Origin: Actinomycetota bacterium | GTDB lineage: Bacteria; Actinomycetota; Actinomycetes; Nanopelagicales; Nanopelagicaceae | Length of the DNA: 33,194 nt | Direction of reading: 5' to 3' | Assembly: GCA_009700025.1 (NCBI GenBank) | Contig: WLMW01000010.1 | Span: forward strand, 1 to 33,194 | Part shown: positions 9,968 to 19,121 of the stretch, piece after piece | How the letters are laid out: each line of letters begins with the position of its first letter | Numbering within the stretch: the stretch's first letter is position 1 | The notes under the pieces: generated by a model | What the model was told of the DNA's origin: nothing | The model's database searches: none | What the model saw: only the letters and a program-made list of their open reading frames with translations | Program-made: the position numbers and the translations under genes

Positions 9968-10045
9968 GACTGTCCCAGTCAGCGTTGACCACAGGTAGGG
10001 CGAAATTGGCCCTTCATCAATGAAAATTTCGTAGTGGAGTAAAAA

Positions 10046-11071
10046 ATGCGTATTGGTGTGCTTACTGGTGGTGGAGATTGCCCAGGATTAAATGCTGTAA
10101 TCCGTGCAGTGGTCCGTAAAGGTGTAAAAGAGTACGGACATGAGTTCGTCGGATTTCGCGACGGCTGGAAAGGCCCACTCGAGGGCATAACAATGCCCCT
10201 TACTCTTGAAACAACGAGAGGCATATTGCCACGTGGAGGAACAATCCTTGGTTCCTCGCGCACCAACCCGTTTAAAATTGAAAATGGTGTCGAAAAGATT
10301 AAAGATAATTTAGCTAAAGCTGGAATTGATGCGCTGATTGCAATTGGCGGAGAAGACACTTTAGGCGTTGCAACAAAACTTGATTCACTTGGTGTTAATG
10401 TCATTGGAGTTCCAAAAACAATTGATAATGATTTAGATAATACCGATTACACATTTGGTTTTGATACCGCGGTTAACATTGCCGTTGAAGCCATTGATCG
10501 TTTGCACACAACTGCCGAGTCTCACCACCGTGCTTTAATCGTTGAGGTAATGGGTCGCCATGCAGGTTGGATTGCACTCCATGCCGGTCTAGCCGGAGGT
10601 GCAACATGTATCTTGATTCCTGAACAAAAGTTTTCTGTAGATAAAGTCTGTGAATGGGTTGAATCTCGTTTCAAATCACACTATGCGCCAATTATCGTTG
10701 TTGCCGAGGGCGCTATCCCACAAGATGGTGACATGGCAGTTAAAGATCAAAGCCTTGATTCCTTTGGACACGTCAAGCTCGCAGGAATTGGTGATTGGCT
10801 TGCACAAGAGATTGAAGCCAAGACTGGCAAGGAAGCACGCACATCCGTTCTAGGTCACATACAACGCGGTGGAACACCTACGGCCTTTGATCGAGTTCTT
10901 GCAACACGCTTTGGGCTTCAAGCAATCACCGCGGCTCATGAGGGCGACTGGGGCAAGATGGTTGCGCTTCATGGAACCGATATTGTCCGCGTGCCGCTTG
11001 CATCGGCTACTGAAAAGCTTAAGTTGGTACCAATCGAGCGCTATAAGGAGGCCGAGATTTTCTTTGGTTAA
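10046..11071 (+). CDS. 6-phosphofructokinase, probably pyrophosphate-dependent (residues D104/K124)
   Basis: LTGGGDCPGLNAVIR, AIGGEDTLG, VPKTIDNDLDNTDYTFGFDTA and VMGRHAGW motifs; GGAG SD upstream of the ATG. Confidence 0.93.
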   Translation: MRIGVLTGGGDCPGLNAVIRAVVRKGVKEYGHEFVGFRDGWKGPLEGITMPLTLETTRGILPRGGTILGSSRTNPFKIENGVEKIKDNLAKAGIDALIAIGGEDTLGVATKLDSLGVNVIGVPKTIDNDLDNTDYTFGFDTAVNIAVEAIDRLHTTAESHHRALIVEVMGRHAGWIALHAGLAGGATCILIPEQKFSVDKVCEWVESRFKSHYAPIIVVAEGAIPQDGDMAVKDQSLDSFGHVKLAGIGDWLAQEIEAKTGKEARTSVLGHIQRGGTPTAFDRVLATRFGLQAITAAHEGDWGKMVALHGTDIVRVPLASATEKLKLVPIERYKEAEIFFG

Positions 11072-11113
11072 TGGCATCGCGCGCTGACCAAGCAACTCTC
11101 TACTCTTACCCCT

Positions 11114-12460
11114 ATGAACTCATCACTTGAGAATCTCTTTACACCTGGCTTAGTTGCAGCCCAACAGCCGAACTGGCCAGGTGGTCCAGAGGGTCCAGCA
11201 ATTAAAGCTGCCGTTGCAGAATTGAAATCATTTCCGCCATTGGTCTTTGCTGGAGAGTGTGATGACTTGAAAGCGCGCATTGCTGTGGCTGCCAAAGGCG
11301 ATGCATTTTGGCTTCAAGGCGGAGATTGCGCTGAAACTTTTGCAGCAGCAACTGCCGATTCAATTCGCAATCGCATTAAAACTATCTTGCAGATGGCAGC
11401 GGTCTTGCAGTATCACTCCAGTTTGCCTGTCATTAAAGTTGGAAGAATGGCCGGTCAGTTTGCTAAGCCACGTTCAAATGATGTTGAAGTTCGCGGAGAT
11501 GTAACTCTTCCGGCTTATCGCGGAGATGCGGTCAATGATCTTGAGTTCACTGAAAGTGCAAGGACACCCGATCCTCATCGATTAGTGCGCGTATACAACA
11601 CATCTGCTGCAACTTTGAATTTAGTTCGTGCCTTTACTCAGGGTGGATTTGCAGATTTGCGGCAAGTGCATGAATGGAACAAAGGATTTATCCGTGATTC
11701 ATCAGTTGGTGAACGCTATGAGCAGATGGCAAATGAAATTGGACGTGCGTTAGCGTTTATGAAGTCCGCTGGCGTAGATCCAGAGTCTTTCAAGTCAGTT
11801 GATTTCTTCTCTAGCCACGAGGCATTGATTTTAGAGTATGAAAAGGCGCTCACCCGTATAGATTCACGAACTGGCAATCCATACGACGTTTCTGGACACT
11901 TTATTTGGATTGGCGAACGCACTCGTCAGCTAGACGGTGCACACGTTGATTTTGCATCTAAGGTGCGCAACCCAATTGGGATAAAACTTGGACCAAAATC
12001 AACGGTTGCTGATGCATTAGCGCTAATCGATAAATTAGATCCAGATCGCGAACCTGGCCGCATTACTTTCATTACCCGAATGGGTGCTGGCAAAATCCGC
12101 GAAGTTCTACCAGAACTTGTTGACGGGATTACTAAATCTGGCGCAACACCTTTGTGGGTCTGCGATCCAATGCATGGGAATACGTATGAAGCACCGTCTG
12201 GATATAAGACTCGAAGCTTTGATGATGTACTGGATGAAGTGAAGGGCTTCTTTGAAGTGCATAAAGCATTAGGAACACATCCAGGGGGAATCCATATCGA
12301 GCTCACCGGGGATGATGTAACCGAGTGCGTTGGCGGTGGAGAGAAAATTTCTCATGAAGATTTAGCCACGCGCTATGAGAGTGCATGTGATCCGCGACTT
12401 AATCATGCTCAATCACTCGAACTCGCATTTCTGGTTGCTGAAATGTTGCGCGACCGCTAA
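11114..12460 (+). CDS. aroF: Class II (plant-type) 3-deoxy-7-phosphoheptulonate synthase
   Basis: WLQGGDCAETFA, GRMAGQFAKPRS, VWVCDPMHGNT-like (LWVCDPMHGNT) and GGIHIELTGDDVTECVGG motifs. Confidence 0.95.
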   Translation: MNSSLENLFTPGLVAAQQPNWPGGPEGPAIKAAVAELKSFPPLVFAGECDDLKARIAVAAKGDAFWLQGGDCAETFAAATADSIRNRIKTILQMAAVLQYHSSLPVIKVGRMAGQFAKPRSNDVEVRGDVTLPAYRGDAVNDLEFTESARTPDPHRLVRVYNTSAATLNLVRAFTQGGFADLRQVHEWNKGFIRDSSVGERYEQMANEIGRALAFMKSAGVDPESFKSVDFFSSHEALILEYEKALTRIDSRTGNPYDVSGHFIWIGERTRQLDGAHVDFASKVRNPIGIKLGPKSTVADALALIDKLDPDREPGRITFITRMGAGKIREVLPELVDGITKSGATPLWVCDPMHGNTYEAPSGYKTRSFDDVLDEVKGFFEVHKALGTHPGGIHIELTGDDVTECVGGGEKISHEDLATRYESACDPRLNHAQSLELAFLVAEMLRDR

Positions 12461-12491
12461 TTTATTCCTTGTGCCTCTTCTTGTAGCATCG

Positions 12492-12944
12492 ATGAAAACC
12501 CCAATAGGGACGCTTAATCTATTGGCAGATGATCAAATTCTTATTGGTGCTAACTTATCTACTATTTCGGCATTCAATGTGAATCAAGATTTAAAAGTAG
12601 TTAAATCAATTCCAGTGATTTCTGATTTAATTTCAGATTATTTTAATGGAGACCTATCTGCTATAAATGCAATAAAAGTTCGCCAGCCGGGTGCAGCATT
12701 TTCACAGGCAGCTTGGAAATCTATGCGCAAAGTCAGTGCAGGGAAAGTTATTTCGTACGCAGATCTGGCGCAAAATTCGGGTTCAGCTGCAGCAGTTCGT
12801 GCGGCTGGAAGTGCTTGTGCAAATAACGCAATAATGTTGGTAGTTCCATGCCACCGAATCGTAAAGACCGGGGGAGCGCTTGGAAATTATGCTTATGGAG
12901 TAGAAAAGAAAGACTGGTTACTGCGTCACGAGGGTTATTTTTAA
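12492..12944 (+). CDS. ogt: Methylated-DNA--[protein]-cysteine S-methyltransferase
   Basis: MKTPIGTLNLL, AVRAAGSACANNAIMLVVPCHRIVKTGGALGNYAYG with PCHR active site. The ORF-track start (12375) lies inside aroF; the in-frame ATG at 12492 is the more plausible start. Confidence 0.9.
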   Translation: MKTPIGTLNLLADDQILIGANLSTISAFNVNQDLKVVKSIPVISDLISDYFNGDLSAINAIKVRQPGAAFSQAAWKSMRKVSAGKVISYADLAQNSGSAAAVRAAGSACANNAIMLVVPCHRIVKTGGALGNYAYGVEKKDWLLRHEGYF

Positions 12945-13955
12945 TATCTCGATTGCTTGACTGAGCGCTGCGTCATCAAAATCCATGTGAGTTACTAATC
13001 GGGCGTATTTAGGACCTAGTGCACTTATCCATAAACCAGCTTCTCTGCAGCGTTGTGCTAGCTCGGCTGCAGTTAATGAAATATTTGCGAGATCGAGACC
13101 AACGATATTGGTTGTTACGCCCGAAGGATCTATGAGGGTCGAATTGATTGCTGCGATAGCGAAGGCCAGTTCTTTTGCGCGGCGATGATCTTCGGCAAGG
13201 CGCTCGATATTGTTATCAAGTGCGTAGTGTCCTGCAGCAGCTAGTAAACCTACTTGACGCATTCCAGCGCCATAGCGCTTTCGCCAGATGCGAGCTTTAC
13301 TGATGCGATCTTTCGTTGAAAGCATAATTGAACCGACTGGTGCACCGAGACCTTTAGACAAACATACGCTTATAGTGTCGAAGTGCTTTCCATAGTCAAC
13401 AAATGAAACCCCGCTTGCGACGTGCGCGTTCCAAATTCGAGCGCCATCCAAATGAAGTGCTAGTCCTAATGCGTCTGCGCCTTCGCGAAGCGCGGCAATT
13501 TCACTTAAGGGTTGAACAGTTCCACCACCAAAGTTATGGGTGTTTTCAACGGCAATTGCAGTTGTTGATACTAAATATGGACCTGAGTCTGGCCGGGCTA
13601 TTGCCAGGGCATCTTCGGCCCTTAATAATCCATTGAGTGCGGGCCATGTGCGGGTTGTTATTCCACTAAAGACTGCAGCCGCACCTAATTCGGCTCGGAC
13701 AATATGTGAATTTGTCTCAGCAATCAACTCTTCGCCAGGTGCCACCAAAATTCGAATAGCTAATTGATTAGCTAAAGAACCAGTTGGAGTAAAAACGCCT
13801 GCCTCTTTGCCAAACATTTGCGCAACGCGCTCTTCTAGAGAATTTACGGTTGGATCATCACCATAAACGTCATCACCTACCGGTGCATGAGAAATGGCAT
13901 CTCGCATGCCTGGGCTTGGTTTGGTTACTGTATCTGAGCGAAGATCAATTGCCAT
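12918..13955 (-). CDS. ltaE: Low-specificity L-threonine aldolase
   Basis: DLRSDTVTKPSPGMRDAI, GDDVYGDDPTVNSLE, LHLDGARIWNA and CLSKGLGAPVGS (PLP lysine) motifs. Confidence 0.93.
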   Translation of the reverse strand: MAIDLRSDTVTKPSPGMRDAISHAPVGDDVYGDDPTVNSLEERVAQMFGKEAGVFTPTGSLANQLAIRILVAPGEELIAETNSHIVRAELGAAAVFSGITTRTWPALNGLLRAEDALAIARPDSGPYLVSTTAIAVENTHNFGGGTVQPLSEIAALREGADALGLALHLDGARIWNAHVASGVSFVDYGKHFDTISVCLSKGLGAPVGSIMLSTKDRISKARIWRKRYGAGMRQVGLLAAAGHYALDNNIERLAEDHRRAKELAFAIAAINSTLIDPSGVTTNIVGLDLANISLTAAELAQRCREAGLWISALGPKYARLVTHMDFDDAALSQAIEILKITLVTQ

Positions 13956-14826
13956 TGCGCGATTCTACATCTTTCATGACTATTAAATACATGGAAGTTA
14001 AAATGAGTACTCCTCCAATAGTATGTTGAATCGTTAAACGTTCACCACCAAATATGACGGCGAAAATCGCAGCAAATAACACTTCCATCGTTAGAATCAC
14101 GGCAACCTTAGTTGAACTCATATGAGCTTGCGCCCACGTTTGAATTATGAAAGCTATCGCTGTTGCAAAGACTGCCGTGAAAAGGACGACTCCCCAAACT
14201 CCTGCATCGGGTGGAGGTGAATAGCCTTGTGGAATAGATGCCAAACCGGCTAAGACTGCACACATCATAAGCTGGACCACGGTCATCGCGTAGGCATCTC
14301 TACCTGAACTCCATTGGCTCAACGCAATGATATGGAGCCCATAGAAAACTGCACTGATAAATACTAAAAACTCTCCAAAGCCAACTGAGAAGCCTTGAAT
14401 GGATAGCAGACCGAGCCCAATTGTCGCCATGGCAATACATAACCAAGTAAATCTATTTACTCTCTCCTTTAAAATTAGCCAAGCAAATAGTGGAGTCAGA
14501 ACCACATATAAACCTGTAACAAATCCAGTGATTGCAGCGCCGGTTCTCGCCAAGCCAAGAGTCTGAAAAATGTATCCAAAGCCGAGAAAGATTCCAGCAG
14601 TGGCAGCACGCATAACTAAATCTCGGGTTAACAGCCTTAAAACCTTGGGGCGAATGAGAATCATTACAACTGCTGCCACAGTGAAGCGTGTAAAGAGAAA
14701 GTTGTTCACGCTTTGTCGCTGGATCGCATCTTTCATAATGACAAATGCCCAACCCCAGGCCATTGCAACTGAAAGCAGTGCCCATGGGGCAAACTTCATT
14801 CTTAAAAGGTGACGCTCATTTGTCAT
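13945..14826 (-). CDS. EamA/DMT superfamily transporter
   Basis: Multiple TM segments, duplicated EamA architecture; overlaps the start of ltaE. Confidence 0.85.
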   Translation of the reverse strand: MTNERHLLRMKFAPWALLSVAMAWGWAFVIMKDAIQRQSVNNFLFTRFTVAAVVMILIRPKVLRLLTRDLVMRAATAGIFLGFGYIFQTLGLARTGAAITGFVTGLYVVLTPLFAWLILKERVNRFTWLCIAMATIGLGLLSIQGFSVGFGEFLVFISAVFYGLHIIALSQWSSGRDAYAMTVVQLMMCAVLAGLASIPQGYSPPPDAGVWGVVLFTAVFATAIAFIIQTWAQAHMSSTKVAVILTMEVLFAAIFAVIFGGERLTIQHTIGGVLILTSMYLIVMKDVESRNGN

Positions 14827-15686
14827 TGTTTGTCGCGAAGTCCCTTGAGTAGAGCCACTTCAATTGTGTGCTTTTCTTCTAATCCTGGAGTCTCCAACAC
14901 TAAAGGCACCCCTGCAGCTGCTGGGTGAGCAAGGAGTTCTGCAAATGGCTTCACTCCGATGTGCCCATCACCAATATTTTGATGACGGTCTTTGAGTGCG
15001 CCGCAAACATCCATAGAGTCATTTGCATGAATCAATTTAAAGCGTTCTGCTCCGGCAATTTCGACAAGAAGATCCAAAGTCTTTGCCATACCACCTTTAG
15101 CAGCAATGTCATGGCCGGCGGCGAATACGTGGCAGGTATCAAGACAGATACCAACTTTTGGATGGTATTCGAGTGCCTTCAAATAGTTTTCTAAATCGTC
15201 AAGTTTTTTGACAAGAGATTGGCCTTGACCAGCTGTTGGTTCAAGCAGCAAAAATGGTGAATCCTCATCGAGAGCATTCAAAATTGGCATCATGCCTTCA
15301 TGGATCTGCTTCCATGCCTGATCAACGAAGTTAACATCAACCGCTGAACCCGTATGGATAACCACTCCTAGCGCATTTATATCGGTTGCTCTTTGAAGTG
15401 AATATTTGGTTGATGCAAGTGAATTGAGATAGGTGGCTTCAGTGGGAGAACCTAAGTTAATGAGGAATGGCGCATGCACATATGTATGAATGTCTAATTC
15501 TGATGCTTTAATTTTGAACGCTTCATCTAAATCCAGTTTTGCCGGCGGCATCGCCCACATTCGTGGACTGGAAGCAAAAACTTGAATAACTTCTGCTCCA
15601 GTTACTTGTGCATATTCAATCGAGCGTTTAGCCATACCCCCAGTGGTGGGAGTATGTGCACCGATTCTTGAAAGGGGCTTAGGCAT
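14823..15686 (-). CDS. nfo: Deoxyribonuclease IV (AP endonuclease family 2)
   Basis: RIGAHTPTTGG, VIHTGS, LLLEPTAGQG, VGICLDTCHVFAAG, HANDSMDVCGALKDRHQNIGDGHIG motifs. Confidence 0.92.
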   Translation of the reverse strand: MPKPLSRIGAHTPTTGGMAKRSIEYAQVTGAEVIQVFASSPRMWAMPPAKLDLDEAFKIKASELDIHTYVHAPFLINLGSPTEATYLNSLASTKYSLQRATDINALGVVIHTGSAVDVNFVDQAWKQIHEGMMPILNALDEDSPFLLLEPTAGQGQSLVKKLDDLENYLKALEYHPKVGICLDTCHVFAAGHDIAAKGGMAKTLDLLVEIAGAERFKLIHANDSMDVCGALKDRHQNIGDGHIGVKPFAELLAHPAAAGVPLVLETPGLEEKHTIEVALLKGLRDKQ

Positions 15687-15690
15687 CGGC

Positions 15691-17586
15691 TTACCCTACG
15701 GTAATTGTGACGGTGCTGCCACGTTTAACTTTGCTGCCAACTTTTGGTGAGATATTTGTTGTTTTCTTCAGCTTTTTGACTCCTAATTTTTTGACACTTA
15801 CCTTTAGGTCTAAATCTTTCAGTGCCTTGATGGCACTTGCTTCATCGAGTGAAAATACGTTAGGTATAAATACATATTGAGATCCCTTAGAGATAATTAG
15901 GGTAACTATTGAATTCTTTGGTGCATCGATATCTCCAAGTGGCATTTGGGACACAACGGCTCCAGCCAAGATACTTTCATTAAATTTGTAAGTACTTACA
16001 ACTTCAAAACCAGCATCAGTTAATTCATTGAGGGCTTGCTCGCCACTTTTTCCTATGTAGGAAGCAAGCGGAATCGTTTCAGGGCCCTTACTCACAACAA
16101 GATTGACGGTTGTATCGCGTTTTACTTTTACTCCAGATTTTGGTTCGGATGTAATTACAAACCCTTTAGGAATGACACCGCTATATATTTGAGTAGTTGT
16201 ACCCAAGTTCAAGGGAAATTTTGTAATTGTTTTTGCTGCGGCTTCAGGCGTTAAACCGGTAAGAGTTGGAAAAATGTAACGCTCGATACCTTTTGAAATA
16301 ACTAATGTGACAGTTCCTGCTGGATCAATACGTCCACCACCAGGAGGTGAAGATTCAATGATTGTATTTAATGGAACGTCTTCATCAAAACGTTTTTCGA
16401 CAACAATATTGGTGATACCAAGTGGCGTGAGTTCTGCAAGTGCTTCTTTGTAGCTTCCTCCAACTGTCGATGGGACAACGATGCGAGACCCAGGTCCTAC
16501 AAGCGCGTACCAACCTCCAACTCCTAGCGCGATAGCTAAAAAAACCGCAACTTTACGATTGCGGCGCACCCGCTTGCTAGTCCGACGCTTCTTTTCAGTT
16601 ACTCGACGAACCTCTTTAGTATTTTCGAGAATTTCATTAGTTGGTTCAGCAATGACTTCGGGCTCAATTTTTGCTCGAGGTTTTTCACGAATTGGTTCAA
16701 CTGGCAGATCCAAATTTAATTTAAGTTGATTCTGTTTTGGATCTAAGCTAGAAGAAATAGCTTCCAGCGCAGCAAGGAAAGCAGCGGCATCTCGGGGACG
16801 TAAATCAGGGTTCCGATTGGTTGCCTGACTGATTAGTTCATCGAGAGCTTCGGGAATCTCTTTACGGACAGAGCGCAGGCGGGGAATATCTTGGTTGACG
16901 TGCATATAGGCGATTTGAATGGGAGTTTGTCCTATGAAAGGTTTCTCACCTGTCAATAATTCAAAAGCAATAATTCCGACGGCATACACATCACTTCGTG
17001 AGTCGGCTACACCCCGTTGTACTTGTTCAGGAGATAGATAAGAGACTGAACCAAGGATGATGCTCGATTCAGCAGTCATGGTTGATCCAATAATTTCTCC
17101 ACGAGCTAGACCAAAGTCTGCGATTTTTACTCGGCCCTCACGCGATATTAGGATATTTTCAGGCTTAATATCACGATGCACTATTCCAATTGCATGAGCG
17201 GCAGCAAGTGCACTTAAAATGGGAGTCAAATAATTAATTGCATCTTTAGTGGCAAAACGCCCACGTTCATTTAAATATTCGCGCAGAGTGCTTCCATCAA
17301 TTAACTCCATGACAAGAAAAACTGCAGGAGTTCCATGTTGATTCCATCCTTGATCTTGGACCGCGACGATATTGGGATGCGATAAGGCGGCTGCAGCTTT
17401 AGCTTCTCGGATGAAGCGGTTCACATATGCCTCATCCTGAGCTAGATGAGGGTGCATAATCTTTACAGCAACTTTGCGATCTAAGCGGGTATCGAGAGCC
17501 TCGTAAACGGATGCCATACCGCCTGTAGCCACCTGTCGAATTAATTGATAGCGATCATCAATGAGTTCTCCAGATAAGTCTGACAT
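15691..17586 (-). CDS. Ser/Thr protein kinase with one TM segment and four C-terminal PASTA repeats
   Basis: VATGGMASVYEALD, HRDIKPENIL, DFGLAR and SYLSPEQ; TM region KVAVFLAIALGVGGWYALVG; four PASTA-like repeats (e.g. PPGGGRIDPAGTVTLVISKG). Confidence 0.95.
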   Translation of the reverse strand: MSDLSGELIDDRYQLIRQVATGGMASVYEALDTRLDRKVAVKIMHPHLAQDEAYVNRFIREAKAAAALSHPNIVAVQDQGWNQHGTPAVFLVMELIDGSTLREYLNERGRFATKDAINYLTPILSALAAAHAIGIVHRDIKPENILISREGRVKIADFGLARGEIIGSTMTAESSIILGSVSYLSPEQVQRGVADSRSDVYAVGIIAFELLTGEKPFIGQTPIQIAYMHVNQDIPRLRSVRKEIPEALDELISQATNRNPDLRPRDAAAFLAALEAISSSLDPKQNQLKLNLDLPVEPIREKPRAKIEPEVIAEPTNEILENTKEVRRVTEKKRRTSKRVRRNRKVAVFLAIALGVGGWYALVGPGSRIVVPSTVGGSYKEALAELTPLGITNIVVEKRFDEDVPLNTIIESSPPGGGRIDPAGTVTLVISKGIERYIFPTLTGLTPEAAAKTITKFPLNLGTTTQIYSGVIPKGFVITSEPKSGVKVKRDTTVNLVVSKGPETIPLASYIGKSGEQALNELTDAGFEVVSTYKFNESILAGAVVSQMPLGDIDAPKNSIVTLIISKGSQYVFIPNVFSLDEASAIKALKDLDLKVSVKKLGVKKLKKTTNISPKVGSKVKRGSTVTITVG

Positions 17587-17642
17587 AGCGTGAATTTTAT
17601 GGATTCAACCTCAAAGTCAGGGTCGGGGCGCGCCCAACACGG

Positions 17643-18134
17643 CTATGAAGTCAGAAGATAATCAGCAAAGGTGCGAGTTGCGTCACCCTTAAAGTGTTTC
17701 TCCTGATCTATCTGCCACCGCCGCATCTGAGCTTCTATTTCAAAGCCATCTCTATTCAGAACACGGGCTAAGCCGATTTCAGGTTCCACGTCAAGCCAAT
17801 ACAGCGTTGCACCTGCGTCTCTGACTACTTTTTGACCGGAACCAACACCTTCAATAATAAGGATATCCGTGGGTTCGTATGTGCGTGAAGAGTCAAAAGA
17901 GTTGTTCGCCCAGTTATAAATTGGAACCGTGTGTTGAAGGCGAGCAGAAAAGGCCTCAACTATCTTGGCAAGAGTTACGGTTAAATCTTGACTCAGTGGA
18001 TTTGTCCATCCAGCATAAAGATCATCCATGTGGATGACATGGAGAGACTTCTCCTTAGAAAGATCTATCTGTAACTTCGCAGCTAAAGTAGTTTTGCCAG
18101 CACCGGCAGGACCATCAATGGCTATAAGTGTCAT
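17643..18134 (-). CDS. Small P-loop kinase, uridine kinase-like; candidate thiamine/pyrimidine salvage kinase from operon context
   Basis: IAIDGPAGAGKTTLAAKL (Walker A), HMDDLYAGW, LIIEGVGSG. ORF extends to 18161; the internal ATG at 18134 gives MTLIAIDGPAG. Overlaps the end of the riboswitch-controlled pnuT-like gene. Confidence 0.7.
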   Translation of the reverse strand: MTLIAIDGPAGAGKTTLAAKLQIDLSKEKSLHVIHMDDLYAGWTNPLSQDLTVTLAKIVEAFSARLQHTVPIYNWANNSFDSSRTYEPTDILIIEGVGSGQKVVRDAGATLYWLDVEPEIGLARVLNRDGFEIEAQMRRWQIDQEKHFKGDATRTFADYLLTS

Positions 18135-18690
18135 TCCAGCGCTTCCATCCGAGAATCGCAATTAACGTGAAAGCAAAATACAACACCGCCGTAAACCAAT
18201 AACCAAGTACCGCATATTGCACCGTTCCTGCTGCATCTACGATAAGCCAAACAACCCATGACTCAGTTTTTTCATAGACCATCAGAATCTGAGCAACCAG
18301 ACTTGCTACCAGTAAAAATGCATCTGACCATGTTGCTGCTGCACCGATGCGGGCTAGTACTGGGGTAAGTAGAGAAACTGAAACAATCGTTGCAACTGCC
18401 CATAACGCTCTATTGCGCGCAGAAAGTGCTCCAGGTTTAGCACCAGTTGGCGCCCAATCGCGCCAACCCCAGTAGGCGGCTAAAATAAAAATTATTTGAA
18501 GTGCGGCACTAGCAAATAAGTCAGCCTGATAAAAAAAGATCATGTACAAAAAGCTACTTGCTGCCCACCAAGGCCATGTGATGCGCTGTCCGGTTGTACC
18601 AAGCAACACACCTACAAATGAAACCACTGCTGACAAGAGCTCAAGGATTGAAACGTCATAGCCCCAAGCACTAAAAAGAATAGTTGACAT
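18115..18690 (-). CDS. pnuT: PnuC-family vitamin transporter, probable thiamine transporter PnuT
   Basis: PnuC-like fold: WPWWAASSFLYMIFFYQADLFASAALQIIFILAAYWGWRDW and SWVVWLIVDAAGTVQYAVLGYWFTAVLYFAFTLIAILGWKRW. A TPP riboswitch lies immediately upstream. Confidence 0.85.
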   Translation of the reverse strand: MSTILFSAWGYDVSILELLSAVVSFVGVLLGTTGQRITWPWWAASSFLYMIFFYQADLFASAALQIIFILAAYWGWRDWAPTGAKPGALSARNRALWAVATIVSVSLLTPVLARIGAAATWSDAFLLVASLVAQILMVYEKTESWVVWLIVDAAGTVQYAVLGYWFTAVLYFAFTLIAILGWKRWNDTYSH

Positions 18691-18696
18691 ACATAA

Positions 18697-18782
18697 TTCC
18701 TTTCCAAATCCGCATTACCGGATTGGTCAAACGGTCGGTCTGAATCTCAGACCCTCTCAGCCTTTGGCGGCTCCCGTGCGTC
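18697..18782 (-). ncRNA. TPP (THI-element) riboswitch aptamer
   Basis: Minus strand reads ACGGGAGCCGCCAAAGGCTGAGAGGGTCTGAGATTCAGACCGACCGTTTGACCAATCCGGTAATGCGGATTTGGAAAGGAA. It has the conserved GGCTGAGA core, a perfect GGTCTGA/TCAGACC hairpin, a CCAATCCG...CGGATTTGG stem with GTAATG loop, and terminal AGGAA that doubles as the SD. Confidence 0.92.
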
Positions 18783-18800
18783 ATAGAGTAGCGTTAACCT

Positions 18801-19121
18801 GTGTTGAAGTTTGGGTATTTAGCGATGATTATCTTCACTGTCGTTGGCTCATTTTGGCTTGAGATTTTTTTGAAGGTGGGAGTTTTAAGAAGATTTAAGC
18901 GGGCTTTTAAGGCAATTGCGCCTATAGCTCTCCTCTTCATTGCTTGGGATGCCTATGCAATACGCAGTGGACACTGGCGCTTTGATGATCAACAGATTCT
19001 TGGAATTTATGGCCCATTTTGTATTCCGGTTGAGGAGTACTTGTTTTTCATTGTTGTTCCATTTGCGGCGATCATGACTATTGAAGCGGTACGAACCGTC
19101 AAGAAACATTGGCAGATTTAA
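18801..19121 (+). CDS. crtYc: Lycopene cyclase heterodimer subunit, CrtYc type
   Basis: WDAYAIRSGHWRFD...GIYGPFCIPVEEYLFFIVVPF, typical CarR/CrtYc/Yd domain; GTG start. Confidence 0.9.
   Translation: MLKFGYLAMIIFTVVGSFWLEIFLKVGVLRRFKRAFKAIAPIALLFIAWDAYAIRSGHWRFDDQQILGIYGPFCIPVEEYLFFIVVPFAAIMTIEAVRTVKKHWQI

Noticed and set aside
9979-10404. 141-aa ORF antisense to pfkA
   Set aside because: Covers the conserved PFK N-terminus in antisense; no independent evidence for coding.
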